Below are positions 24,873 through 32,250 of a stretch of DNA of 33,330 nt, one piece after another (position 1 is the stretch's first letter; every line of letters starts with the position of its first letter). The stretch covers positions 1-33,330 of the forward strand of contig PAMZ01000019.1 of the NCBI GenBank assembly GCA_002707495.1, read 5' to 3'. The position numbers and the translations under genes were made by a program. Origin of the DNA: Halobacteriovoraceae bacterium (GTDB taxonomy: Bacteria > Bdellovibrionota > Bacteriovoracia > Bacteriovoracales > Bacteriovoracaceae). The notes beneath the pieces are model-generated. The model was given only the letters and a program-made list of their open reading frames with translations, was not told the origin of the DNA and ran no database searches.

Positions 24873-24905
24873 TTTAAATAAGAGCCCAGCTAGCGGACTG
24901 AGCTC
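24873..24905 (-). terminator. Rho-independent terminator of the predicted small RNA
   Basis: On the minus strand GAGCUCAG (24898-24905) pairs with CUGGGCUC (24882-24889) through 8 bp including one G-U, with an 8-nt loop, followed by UUAUUU (24876-24881). The U-rich tail fixes the strand. Confidence 0.6.
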
Positions 24906-24956
24906 CGTTAAGGCAAGGTTGAATACGGATAATACTATCCGTAGTTGTCCTCCGAG
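24873..24956 (-). ncRNA. Predicted small RNA with three hairpins
   Basis: The 289-bp gap 24737-25025 has no credible protein gene. On the minus strand, operator site D (24978-24994) is followed by 10 nt and TACAAA (24962-24967), predicting a start near 24956. The transcript would fold as a short hairpin UCCU-CGG-AGGA (24948-24958) and a perfect 8-bp stem UACGGAUA/UAUCCGUA with a 4-nt loop (24924-24943), then the terminator at 24873-24905. Length is about 84 nt. Three GGA-containing segments (CGGAGGAC, ACGGAUAG, ACGGAGCU) could contact a CsrA/RsmA-like protein, but one lies in a stem. It matches no RNA family I know. Confidence 0.55.
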
Positions 24957-24961
24957 GAGAG

Positions 24962-24994
24962 TTTGTAGAACACATATGTCTCAAAAATTGAGAC
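24962..24994 (-). promoter_or_regulatory. Promoter with 17-bp operator, site D
   Basis: GTCTCAAAAATTGAGAC at 24978-24994 is identical to site A. The minus-strand side has 10 nt and then TACAAA (24962-24967). The plus side lacks a -10 and faces only the end of the convergently placed SRPBCC gene, so the predicted small RNA is the likely target. Confidence 0.6.
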
Positions 24995-25025
24995 TAAAGG
25001 GTAAAAAAGAAAATTTTATAAAAAG

Positions 25026-25469
25026 CTAGTCCTTACAGATCGCTTTTCTCATCTCACTCATATCCGTGATAAAGGCTTTTTTCATAGACGCCGACATAAA
25101 TAGAAATAGAGGACCATACAATTTAGCCAGAAAGGTCTGAGGCTTTATACTAAATGTAATGCTCACTAAAGTTTCTCCCTCCACTTCCGTGAATTTCCAA
25201 TCGGAGACATAGTGCATCCCCCCTGAGTAGGCCTCTTCTCGAATATGAGCGCCTGGCTCAAATAGAGTTATCTCCATAACCTCACTTGAGGCTTTACCAA
25301 ACATAATTCGGGTCTCTTTAAATTTAGTCCCGACTCCTATCGGTCCTTGGGTTAATAACTCAATTTCAGTAATGGCTGTTACTTTATCTGCGAGATTATT
25401 AAGGTCTGAAAATGCCTCAAAGCATTTAGTCTTGGATGCGGGTATTTTACATTCGGCTTGAATTTGCAT
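25026..25469 (-). CDS. SRPBCC (polyketide cyclase-like) family protein
   Basis: A 147-residue protein with the START/SRPBCC pattern. It opens with a strand and short helix (MQIQAECKIPASKTKCFEAFSDLNNLADKV), then IGVGTKFKETRIMFGK, a central sheet (EVMEITLFEPGAHIREEAYSG, HYVSDWKFTEVEGETLVSIT) and a C-terminal helix (MKKAFITDMSEMRKAI). Members bind hydrophobic ligands in a helix-grip fold; the ligand is unknown. AGAGGAG precedes the ATG at 25469. It is 9 bp downstream of the DUF1801-like gene, and with the GNAT-like gene forms a three-gene leftward operon. Confidence 0.82.
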   Translation of the reverse strand: MQIQAECKIPASKTKCFEAFSDLNNLADKVTAITEIELLTQGPIGVGTKFKETRIMFGKASSEVMEITLFEPGAHIREEAYSGGMHYVSDWKFTEVEGETLVSITFSIKPQTFLAKLYGPLFLFMSASMKKAFITDMSEMRKAICKD

Positions 25470-25478
25470 TTTGCTCCT

Positions 25479-25898
25479 CTAGAAACGATTTTTCACTAAA
25501 TTATATTTAAGTGCAAGCCCAATACACTTCTTAAGCTTGACCTTAGAATATTTCTCCTTCAAGGGAAGTTTTAACTCTCTATTTCCGACATATTCAAAGT
25601 CGTTTGGATATAGTTCTTTAAACATTGAAATCAAATTTGTCTGGCAAATCACAAAAACACTAATATGATCCGGTGATTTCTCTTTCCAATCTATTCTGAG
25701 TGTACTCCCTGAAGTCTTTGTTAGAAAGCTAGGCTCTCCCCATTTTAAGGCTTCGCCTTTGAAGTCAATTTCTTTATCTTTATTAGCGATATCTAAAATG
25801 AGCTTTCTGAGTTCCAACATCTCTTTTTTTACTGTGGGAGGATAGCTTTTATACTTATTCTCAATTTCTTTATTCATGATTCGATGATAGCTCATCAT
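25479..25898 (-). CDS. DUF1801-like protein
   Basis: The core ENKYKSYPPTVKKEMLELRKLILDIANK, LKWGEPSFLTKTSGSTLRIDWK and the late LKLPLKEKYSKVKLKKCIGLAL resemble DUF1801 (YdhG-like) proteins: a P....L..LR..I..... start, a W-G-x-P-x-(F/Y) centre and a basic end. The function of the family is not established. Such genes often lie beside SRPBCC genes, as here. The start is uncertain: ATG codons exist at 25898, 25895 and 25877 with poor ribosome binding sites, and a TTG at 25955 would overlap the GNAT-like gene by 32 bp. I use 25898. Confidence 0.65.
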   Translation of the reverse strand: MMSYHRIMNKEIENKYKSYPPTVKKEMLELRKLILDIANKDKEIDFKGEALKWGEPSFLTKTSGSTLRIDWKEKSPDHISVFVICQTNLISMFKELYPNDFEYVGNRELKLPLKEKYSKVKLKKCIGLALKYNLVKNRF

Positions 25899-25923
25899 TA
25901 GATCTAGCTCAAGAAAACTGTAA

Positions 25924-26370
25924 TTAGATCCTAAGTCGTTTTTTGAGAGTTTCAACTGCTCCTCTATAGCGAATTGCTTTTTCCATTTCTTTTTCTACTG
26001 TGAGTCCTAATTTTTTGTTAAATTTAATACTTTGGCTATTAGCTCTTTGCACTACGGATACAACATCTTTAATATTTTCTTCCTCAAATTGGGGCAATGC
26101 CTTTTTTAATAAATGATATACTAGCAACTTATTTTCATTTGGATTTCGAATCTGAATACTATAAATGAAGGCTGTACTATCTTCTTGCACTTTATAGCGA
26201 AGTAATGCGATTAAAGCGTCTCCCTTAAAAAGGGTAACAACACTCTGCTCTATTTCTAAATTCTCCAATAATCTCTTTAACTCAAACTTGATCCCCGATG
26301 CCTCAAGAATCGGTTTCATATTCAAGCTCTCAAGTTCAATTATTTTATCTTTTAGTGCTTTCTCTATCAT
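25924..26370 (-). CDS. GNAT family acetyltransferase-like protein
   Basis: A 148-residue protein with a helical first third (KALKDKIIELESLNMKPILE), then paired strands (SVVTLFKGDALIALLRYKV, STAFIYSIQIRNPNENKLLV) and a helix. VVSVVQRANSQSIKFNKKLGLTV is the familiar GNAT stretch (v...N..Si.fyeklGF) ahead of the last strand. The acetyl-CoA loop (Q/RxxGxG/A) is weak: the RNPNENKLLVYHLLKKAL segment occupies its place, so activity is uncertain. There is no strong ribosome binding site at 26370. Substrate unknown. First gene of the operon running to 25026. Confidence 0.6.
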   Translation of the reverse strand: MIEKALKDKIIELESLNMKPILEASGIKFELKRLLENLEIEQSVVTLFKGDALIALLRYKVQEDSTAFIYSIQIRNPNENKLLVYHLLKKALPQFEEENIKDVVSVVQRANSQSIKFNKKLGLTVEKEMEKAIRYRGAVETLKKRLRI

Positions 26371-26444
26371 GTTCTAGATTTATCAAAGAAAGGATAACGC
26401 AGCAATCTGATTACCTTTTCTTAAGAATTATTAACTTCACAATT

Positions 26445-26472
26445 CATAGGATAATTCCGATAGGAATCTATG
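26445..26472 (+). promoter_or_regulatory. Hairpin covering the start of the NERD-helicase gene
   Basis: ATTCC (26454-26458) pairs with GGAAT (26463-26467) around loop GATA, and CATAG (26445-26449) pairs with CTATG (26468-26472), leaving a GATA bulge. The AGGA ribosome binding site and the ATG at 26470 both fall in the paired right arm, so folding would limit translation. Confidence 0.4.
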
Positions 26473-28215
26473 CCTTTAAAACTTACTAAATTCACTCCCA
26501 ATAGGTGCGAAGCTAAAGTGCTCAAACACCTTGAAAAACTCTATAAAAACGTTGATAGGGACGTCTATTTGCTTCATGATAATCTCCTTAGCTATGAGGG
26601 CGGAGTAAGCTTTAGGCCGGATTTCATCATTCTTGATCCCATGTATGGAATCTCGATTATCGAAGTAAAAAGCTACACTAAAAAGAATTTGGATAGAATT
26701 GAAGGCAATAAAATCTATTTTAAAGATTCAAATGAGCCGGGTATCTCCCCTTTTAAAAAGGCTCAGGATTATGCCTATAAACTAGAGGCTTTTATCAAAA
26801 GTCACGGCTTTAGAATAGATTCGAAAATGATCAAAACCAATCTTGTCTTTACGAATCTAGCAAAAGACTATTTTGAAATCTGCCCTTTTGTGAATCTTCA
26901 TTATAAAAATTTTAAAGAGTCTTTGACCTTAAACTCAATGTTCACCTCAGTTTCTATCGATTTTTTAACGATTGAGAGAATTTATAAAGCGCTAAATCCT
27001 ATAACCTATTTTAATACAGATGAAGATCTAAGCCTAAGTGATATTAATGCAAAGATCGCAAGCCTTGACCAAACTCAGCTAGATTTTGTAAAAAAGCCCA
27101 TTGCAGGTCATTATCTTATTTCAGGCATACCTGGCAGTGGAAAATCTATCGCGATCATTTCAAGGGCCTTATATATTTCAAACGAACATCCTGATTGGAA
27201 GGTTCTAATTCTCTCTGAAAATAAAAAGCTCAAATTAAAAAATGAAAGCGCCCTTAAAGTGAGAGCTGAGTCACTAGAAAGATTAGGTCAAAGTCCGAAC
27301 GAGAATATAGAATGTAAAACGCTCTATGGTTTTTTAAGTAATCTCTCAGGGCTAAAGCATATCAAATCAATGCCTTATCCAAAACAACTTGAGCTCATGG
27401 AGACAATAATACTGACTCGAGACATTGAACCAGTCTATGACGCAGTTCTTATTGATGAATACCAAGACTTCACTGATGAGCAGCTCAAAATCGCTAAGCT
27501 CATTTGTAAAAAGAAAGAAGTCACAATTAATAAAAAACCTAAGCTTATTGAAAATATTTTTCTTGCTGGAGATAAGCTTCAAAAAATCAAAGAAAAAGGC
27601 GGCTCGCATAATTGGACTGAACTTGGTTTTGAAGTTGTAGGCCATAGTAAGAACTTAAAGGGTAGCTATCGCTGTGGACGAGATATCCTTGATCTGGCGC
27701 TTAGCTTTCTTATGACCGGAAGTAAGACATTAGAAAAAGAAGTTCATACCTATTATGAGGGTATAGATAATATCGAGTATCTTAGCCAATTTGAAAGCAA
27801 AATAACTAGTTTTACGGGATGGCTTGATCTTGGAATTTCCAAATTAAAACTATGGGTAGATTCATTAATTCAAAATGGAGTCTCCCCTAGTGAGATTATT
27901 ATCATCACACCAAATAATAAAAAACAGAAAAAAAAAATTGAAGATGTGTTCTCAAAAGAGCTTACCCTTGGTCTCGCAGTAGGAATGCCTAGTACAGTCA
28001 AAGGACTTGAATCCAGCTACTGTGCTCTTTATAATTTTGGAAGCTATGGTTATCACCAAGTATCAAAAGATAATAAGTATAAAGAAATCTATATGTGCCT
28101 CACTCGCTCAAGAGTAGGTCTATTCGTTCATTGCTGTAAGGCAGACAATCCAGAGTATCAAAAACTGTGTGAATTGATGGAGCTTAAAGGGATTGGAGAG
28201 GATGAGGCAGCTTAG
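26470..28215 (+). CDS. NERD nuclease-like / SF1 helicase fusion protein
   Basis: A 581-residue protein. Residues 1-150 form a NERD-type PD-(D/E)XK domain: RPDFIILDPMYGISIIEVKSY with D51 and E65-V-K67. The rest is a superfamily 1 helicase (UvrD/DUF2075-like): Walker A GIPGSGKS (219-226), Walker B IDEYQD (328-333), NLKGSYRCGRDILDLALSF, VKGLESSYCALYNF (motif V-like) and LTRSRVGLFV (motif VI). Such fusions occur in DNA repair and in defence systems. It stands alone on the plus strand between two leftward operons. AGGA just before the ATG lies in a potential hairpin. Confidence 0.8.
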   Translation: MPLKLTKFTPNRCEAKVLKHLEKLYKNVDRDVYLLHDNLLSYEGGVSFRPDFIILDPMYGISIIEVKSYTKKNLDRIEGNKIYFKDSNEPGISPFKKAQDYAYKLEAFIKSHGFRIDSKMIKTNLVFTNLAKDYFEICPFVNLHYKNFKESLTLNSMFTSVSIDFLTIERIYKALNPITYFNTDEDLSLSDINAKIASLDQTQLDFVKKPIAGHYLISGIPGSGKSIAIISRALYISNEHPDWKVLILSENKKLKLKNESALKVRAESLERLGQSPNENIECKTLYGFLSNLSGLKHIKSMPYPKQLELMETIILTRDIEPVYDAVLIDEYQDFTDEQLKIAKLICKKKEVTINKKPKLIENIFLAGDKLQKIKEKGGSHNWTELGFEVVGHSKNLKGSYRCGRDILDLALSFLMTGSKTLEKEVHTYYEGIDNIEYLSQFESKITSFTGWLDLGISKLKLWVDSLIQNGVSPSEIIIITPNNKKQKKKIEDVFSKELTLGLAVGMPSTVKGLESSYCALYNFGSYGYHQVSKDNKYKEIYMCLTRSRVGLFVHCCKADNPEYQKLCELMELKGIGEDEAA

Positions 28216-28291
28216 TTTCTAAACTCTCTGTCAGTATATTTTTTACTAATCGATCCCAAAAGCTTTCCTACTTTTTTAAGAACTTCAAGAT

Positions 28292-29212
28292 CTATACAGG
28301 AAAATAACATGTTTTAAAAACTAGTTTTTTCAAATTATCCAATTTAGGATCAATCTTTTCACCATCCACATCTAATGAAGAGAAAAAGTCCCAGTGTACT
28401 TCATGTTCTTTATTCATTTTATCTAATTTAAACTTGGAATTTAAGTAGACCTTGTTATAGGCATCTTTAAGCTCTTTACCTTGGACAATCCTCAAATCAT
28501 TTAAACTGCTATCAGAGCTTTTGATGTTTATAAAGTCATTCTCATTCGCCAACCAAATTACGTGTCCGTGATGATTTTGAAATTTCGAATTTTGATTCTG
28601 ATGTGAAACAATTTTTTCAATTTTAGGTATATCACCAATTATAGATAATAGAGCGTCTTTTGATGTGAACTTAACGGGATTCTTCATGTCCAATTCCGTC
28701 AACTTATCACAATAATTATCTAACCCCGATTTTATATACTTAAACTCGAACCAATGAATCTCATACTGAGGACCGCTCATTAAAGTTTGAGGCTCATAGT
28801 TTGGATAATCTTTATCCGTTTTGAGAGTATAACCGACTTGAATATGATCGCCTAAGGGCGACCACCCCTTCACATATTTCTCATCGTACACGATTGGTAG
28901 CTCTTTTATTATTCCATCCTCTAGCTCTTCAACAAATTCACTTTTGTAGTTATCACCAGAAGTTTCAACATATCTAGAATCCTCATCATAGGGATCAGAA
29001 TTATTTGTTTCGTTTGCTGGAGATTGTATCGCCACCATTAAATCAACCCTCATCCGCCTATCTATTTCTAACGGGTACTCATAGAAAAGAGTCGCATTTT
29101 GGTAATGTTTATTTAGCTCTTTAGAAAAATGAATAACAAAATCTGCTTCTGACACAAAAAAGCTTTTCGTTTTAGCTGTATTTTTCAAAATTTTTTCTAT
29201 CTCTAACTTCAT
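28292..29212 (-). CDS. Hypothetical protein with a PD-(D/E)XK-like core
   Basis: A 306-residue protein. SEADFVIHFSKELNKHY carries an early acidic helix (E22), RMRVDLMVAI gives D57, and after a long acidic, probably disordered insert (65-110) there is YEIHWFEFKYIKSG with E156-F-K158. The order E...D...ExK is that of restriction-endonuclease-like folds, here split by a large insertion. GHVIWLANENDF could be the following strand. No known family is recognised, and the ~100-residue gap between D57 and ExK makes the call tentative. It lies 7 bp after the alkB remnant in the same direction, so it may belong to the ada transcript. Confidence 0.5.
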   Translation of the reverse strand: MKLEIEKILKNTAKTKSFFVSEADFVIHFSKELNKHYQNATLFYEYPLEIDRRMRVDLMVAIQSPANETNNSDPYDEDSRYVETSGDNYKSEFVEELEDGIIKELPIVYDEKYVKGWSPLGDHIQVGYTLKTDKDYPNYEPQTLMSGPQYEIHWFEFKYIKSGLDNYCDKLTELDMKNPVKFTSKDALLSIIGDIPKIEKIVSHQNQNSKFQNHHGHVIWLANENDFINIKSSDSSLNDLRIVQGKELKDAYNKVYLNSKFKLDKMNKEHEVHWDFFSSLDVDGEKIDPKLDNLKKLVFKTCYFPV

Positions 29213-29219
29213 ACTACAA

Positions 29220-29480
29220 TTAAAGCATCTTTCTCAAAATTTTACTATTTATCTGCCGAAATGTTAGATTTATTCTGGGACTAGTCACTTCATTAGATTT
29301 CTTATGCTTAAATGAGAACTTTCTTTCTGCACCGAAGGTTAGAGATGCGATTGAGCCATCTAAGACAAGCAGCCTGAATAGGAAAAAAGGTCTTTCCATA
29401 TCAATCTTGGTGAAGAGTGTTAAATCATTTGAAATGACGTTCCAGTCACAACTATCTATTCTAGATTTCAAATCAATCAT
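29220..29480 (-). pseudogene. Internally deleted AlkB-like dioxygenase remnant
   Basis: The 86-residue frame contains GSIASLTFGAERKFSFKHKK and then VTSPRINLTFRQI, two blocks characteristic of AlkB-type 2-oxoglutarate/Fe(II) dioxygenases (IASLS.GA.RKF.. and the RINLTFR end). The roughly 30 residues normally between them, with the HGDLLVM and W.H segment, are missing, and the upstream half carrying the HxD iron ligand is absent. The N-terminus (DLKSRIDSCDWNVISND) is short and unassigned. AlkB normally has over 200 residues, so this is almost certainly inactive. It overlaps the end of the ada-like gene by 8 bp, preserving the classical ada-alkB arrangement. Confidence 0.68.
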
Positions 29481-30330
29481 CGTTACTTTCTAAATCTTTC
29501 TTTGCAGCTTCCCACCCTATGATCGCTTGTTTTCGAGTAGCTCCCCATCTATAGTCTCCAATGCCTCCACTACTTTGAATAACACGGTGGCATGGAATCA
29601 AAAAAGCTATGGGATTTTTTCCTATAGCAGTTCCTACTGCTCTGGCAGAGTTAGGAGCCCCTATATGCTCGGCGATATCTTTATAACTTACAATTGCGCT
29701 TTCAGGTATTTTGAGAAGACACTCCCAGACTTTTATTTGAAAAGGCGTACCATGAAGATGGAGCTTCACTTTGTCCAAGTTTCTCCAGTCTTTTTGGAAA
29801 ATAAAAAGAGCATCTTGCTGGAACTTATCAGTAATTTGTCTAAAAATTGAATTAGGAAACATTAACATTAATTCTTTTAGGGCTGTTTTTTCGTCTTCAA
29901 AAAAGGACATGCAACATAATCCCTTAGGTGTTGAAGCAACTAAAACGTTTCCAAAAAGTGTCTCAGCAAAGCTATAGTTAATATTTAGATTTGCTCCACC
30001 ATTTTTATATTCACCAGGGGTCATTCCTTCAATTCTAACAAACAAGTCGTGAAGTCTAGATGGCCCAGAAAAACCTGTTTCATGAGCCACGTCCATAATC
30101 GATTGTTGATCAGCAAGTAATCCTCTTGCGTATTCAACACTTAAATACTGAGTAAACTGCTTCGGAGTCACTCCGGCCCAAGCTTGAAACATACGCTGAA
30201 AATGGTGAGGACTGACATGAACAGAACTTGAAATCTCCTCTAAACTTGGTTGAGACTTAAAATTTTCTTTAATATATTCAATCGCTTTTTGGATTCTATT
30301 AAAATTAATCTCCTCCTGCTTTACTGACAT
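29473..30330 (-). CDS. ada: Ada-like regulator with O6-methylguanine-DNA methyltransferase domain
   Basis: A 285-residue two-domain protein. Residues 9-108 form an AraC-type HTH (NRIQKAIEYIKENFKSQPSL, PHHFQRMFQAWAGVTPKQF). Residues 120-285 form the methyltransferase domain with FQIKVWECLLKIP, SYKDIAEHIGAPNSARAVG and the active-site PCHRV with Cys247, then IGDYRWG. The N-terminal zinc/Cys methyl-phosphotriester domain of E. coli Ada is missing, so the methylation-sensing activation step must differ. It repairs alkylated guanine and probably regulates its own operon. AGGAG precedes the ATG at 30330. The SDR gene lies 14 bp upstream, and the alkB remnant follows. Confidence 0.9.
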   Translation of the reverse strand: MSVKQEEINFNRIQKAIEYIKENFKSQPSLEEISSSVHVSPHHFQRMFQAWAGVTPKQFTQYLSVEYARGLLADQQSIMDVAHETGFSGPSRLHDLFVRIEGMTPGEYKNGGANLNINYSFAETLFGNVLVASTPKGLCCMSFFEDEKTALKELMLMFPNSIFRQITDKFQQDALFIFQKDWRNLDKVKLHLHGTPFQIKVWECLLKIPESAIVSYKDIAEHIGAPNSARAVGTAIGKNPIAFLIPCHRVIQSSGGIGDYRWGATRKQAIIGWEAAKKDLESNDD

Positions 30331-30344
30331 AATTTTGCTCCTAC

Positions 30345-31106
30345 TTATGTTTTATTGATTGAAACACCACCATCAACTAGCATTGCCGAACCAGTTGTAA
30401 AGCTTGATAAGTCAGATGCGAGATAAAGAGCAGACTTAGCCATTTCCTCTGGTGTTGCAATTCTCTTCATCGCGTGAATGCTTCTTACAAATGCAATAGC
30501 TTCTTCATTATCTCCAAACTCTTTCGCCATTGGTGTATCTGTTCCCCCGGGAAGAAGAGCGTTTATACGAATCCCTTGAGATGACACTTCAGTCGCCAAA
30601 GACTTTGTCAGCCCTATTACTCCCGCTTTACTAGCTGAATATGAAGACTGGTGAGGAAAGCCTATTGTATGGCCAACAAAGGAGGAAGTAAAAATAATTG
30701 CCCCTCCGTTAGTAAGCATAGCAGGTACTTGGTATTTTGCAGCTAGAAAACAGCTCGTTAAATTTGTCGACATTGTCTGGTTCCAATCTTCTATCGATAA
30801 ATTTTGAATTGGCCCAGGCTTACCAAGAGTACCAGCATTATTAAAGGCAATATCTAATTGCCCATATACTGATATGGCCTTTTCAACGATTTCTTGATTG
30901 AACTCTTCTGACGTAACGTCTCCACTAAAAGCGTGTGCTATTCCGCCATCTCTTTTAATTTCTTCCACTAAAGAATCTAGTTCATTTTTTCTTCTAGCTG
31001 CGACAACTACCTTTGCTCCTTCTTTCGCAAAAAGTATTGCCGTTGACCTGCCGATTCCAGAGCTTGCACCAGTAATTATGGCGACTTTCCCATCAAGTAA
31101 TTTCAT
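30345..31106 (-). CDS. Short-chain dehydrogenase/reductase (SDR)
   Basis: A 253-residue classical SDR: TGASSGIG (12-19) binds the nucleotide, NNAG (89-92) is the next cofactor motif, and YSASK gives Tyr156 and Lys160 of the catalytic set. AARRKNE after the second strand suggests NADP preference. The C-terminal MLVDGGVSIN is typical of SDRs annotated as glucose-1-dehydrogenase or 3-oxoacyl reductase-like enzymes; the substrate cannot be named. It is 14 bp upstream of the ada-like gene in the same direction, so the two are probably co-transcribed. TATAGAAT on the minus strand about 25 bp upstream of the start is a likely -10. Confidence 0.92.
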   Translation of the reverse strand: MKLLDGKVAIITGASSGIGRSTAILFAKEGAKVVVAARRKNELDSLVEEIKRDGGIAHAFSGDVTSEEFNQEIVEKAISVYGQLDIAFNNAGTLGKPGPIQNLSIEDWNQTMSTNLTSCFLAAKYQVPAMLTNGGAIIFTSSFVGHTIGFPHQSSYSASKAGVIGLTKSLATEVSSQGIRINALLPGGTDTPMAKEFGDNEEAIAFVRSIHAMKRIATPEEMAKSALYLASDLSSFTTGSAMLVDGGVSINKT

Positions 31107-31266
31107 ATAATTTCTCCTATCCTATAAATTCTATAAAATAGATATTAATGATCTTGGAAGATTGCATCGACCCGATTCTTGCTTTTATTAAAACTTACAA
31201 TATTTTTTTAGCTGGGAGTTCGACTTCACAACCACAAGCTACCGCATTTTCTCATTTTAACAATAC

Positions 31267-32160
31267 CTAAAATTCCTTTGTTTTTAGGTAATCTTTCAAA
31301 AAATTTGAAAAGAGCTGAACTTTTGTCGGAACAAACTCTCTTGAAGGATAGAGTAACCAGGCGGCTGAATCAAACTCAGTAGGAGTCACCTCATAAGACT
31401 GCAGCAATGGAATCAATTTCTTTTTTTCAAGTTCTTTTCTTATCATAAATTTTGGCAAAACTGCGACACCAAGTCCCGATAATGTAAAATCGATTAAAGA
31501 GAGTGCTCCTATTACTTTAACGTGAGGATTAATTTGTATTTCAACAACCTGCCCCTTCTTTCTAAATTTCCAAGATTGACCGTAATTAGAAATGAGGAAA
31601 CCAAGACTTTCATAGTTTTTAAGATCTTCAGGCTTTTGAATGCTCTTATTTTTCAAATAACTAGGTGAAGCACATAGGACATATTTTAACTCGAACAATT
31701 TTGAGCCGATAAAGCTAGAATCAACTAACTTCCCAAATCTTACTGCGAGATCCACCCTTTCAGTAATCAGATCAACATATTGATCCGAGAGTAATAACTC
31801 AACATTTATTTGAGGATACTTTTTTTTAAACTTAATAATTACTTCGTTAAGCAAAGTATGACAAAAAGAAACATTTGAAGTTATCTTAAGCGTTGCTTTT
31901 GTAAGCTTGTCTGAACTTTTTTCTTTTATATGGCTTAACTCTTCAAGAATAGGAAGAATTCTCTTGTAAAACTCCTCACCCTCTTCAGTTGGGGACACCT
32001 TCCTGGTTGTTCTATGGAAAAGTCTTACCCCAAACTCATTTTCAAGTTGAGCAATACCTCTTGTAATTGAACTCGAAGCAACACAATTTCGTTTTGCGAC
32101 TTCTACAAAAGACTGATGCCTATAAACATCAATAAATATCTGAAATAACTCCAAGTTCAT
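31267..32160 (-). CDS. LysR-type transcriptional regulator
   Basis: From the ATG at 32160 the protein has 297 residues, normal for LysR. The N-terminal HTH MNLELFQIFIDVYRHQSFVE, SSSITRGIAQLENEFGVRLF and HRTTRKVSPTEEGEEF matches the family; the rest is the periplasmic-binding-like effector domain (INVELLLSDQYVDLITERVD, LAVRFGKLVDSSFIGSKL). It is closest in style to the group regulating aromatic or oxidoreductase genes. An upstream ATG at 32184 would add eight residues encoded inside a perfect palindrome; neither start has a strong ribosome binding site. It is divergent from the DoxX-like/ABM pair, which it probably controls. Confidence 0.88.
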   Translation of the reverse strand: MNLELFQIFIDVYRHQSFVEVAKRNCVASSSITRGIAQLENEFGVRLFHRTTRKVSPTEEGEEFYKRILPILEELSHIKEKSSDKLTKATLKITSNVSFCHTLLNEVIIKFKKKYPQINVELLLSDQYVDLITERVDLAVRFGKLVDSSFIGSKLFELKYVLCASPSYLKNKSIQKPEDLKNYESLGFLISNYGQSWKFRKKGQVVEIQINPHVKVIGALSLIDFTLSGLGVAVLPKFMIRKELEKKKLIPLLQSYEVTPTEFDSAAWLLYPSREFVPTKVQLFSNFLKDYLKTKEF

Positions 32161-32161
32161 T

Positions 32162-32178
32162 ATTGCATAATATGCAAT
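32162..32178. promoter_or_regulatory. Perfect 17-bp palindrome, likely LysR operator
   Basis: ATTGCATA-A-TATGCAAT is a perfect 8-1-8 inverted repeat containing the LysR-type T-N11-A pattern (TTGCATAATATGCAA). It lies directly at the lysR start and about 70 bp before the divergent genes, as expected for autoregulation. Confidence 0.55.
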
Positions 32179-32250
32179 TATCACTTGCTCTTCAAGCTAT
32201 TTATTTTACCAACAAATTCGCTTAGCCTTATTGAAAATATAGGAGGAAAT

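Noticed and set aside
15940..24994. Identical 17-mers at 15940 and 24978 as attachment sites of a 9-kb mobile element
   Set aside because: No integrase, transposase or tRNA is present, and two further related copies lie inside the interval with a fixed distance to -10 hexamers, which fits operators far better.
24873..24994. c-di-GMP (GEMM) riboswitch, 6S RNA or SRP RNA
   Set aside because: The conserved core sequences of these families are absent; only generic hairpins and a terminator are seen.
31130..31142. TCTATAAAATAGA palindrome sharing an 11-bp core with the operator at 17954
   Set aside because: Only the AT-rich core is shared, and on the minus strand it forms the TATAGAAT -10 of the SDR gene, so it is more likely promoter sequence.
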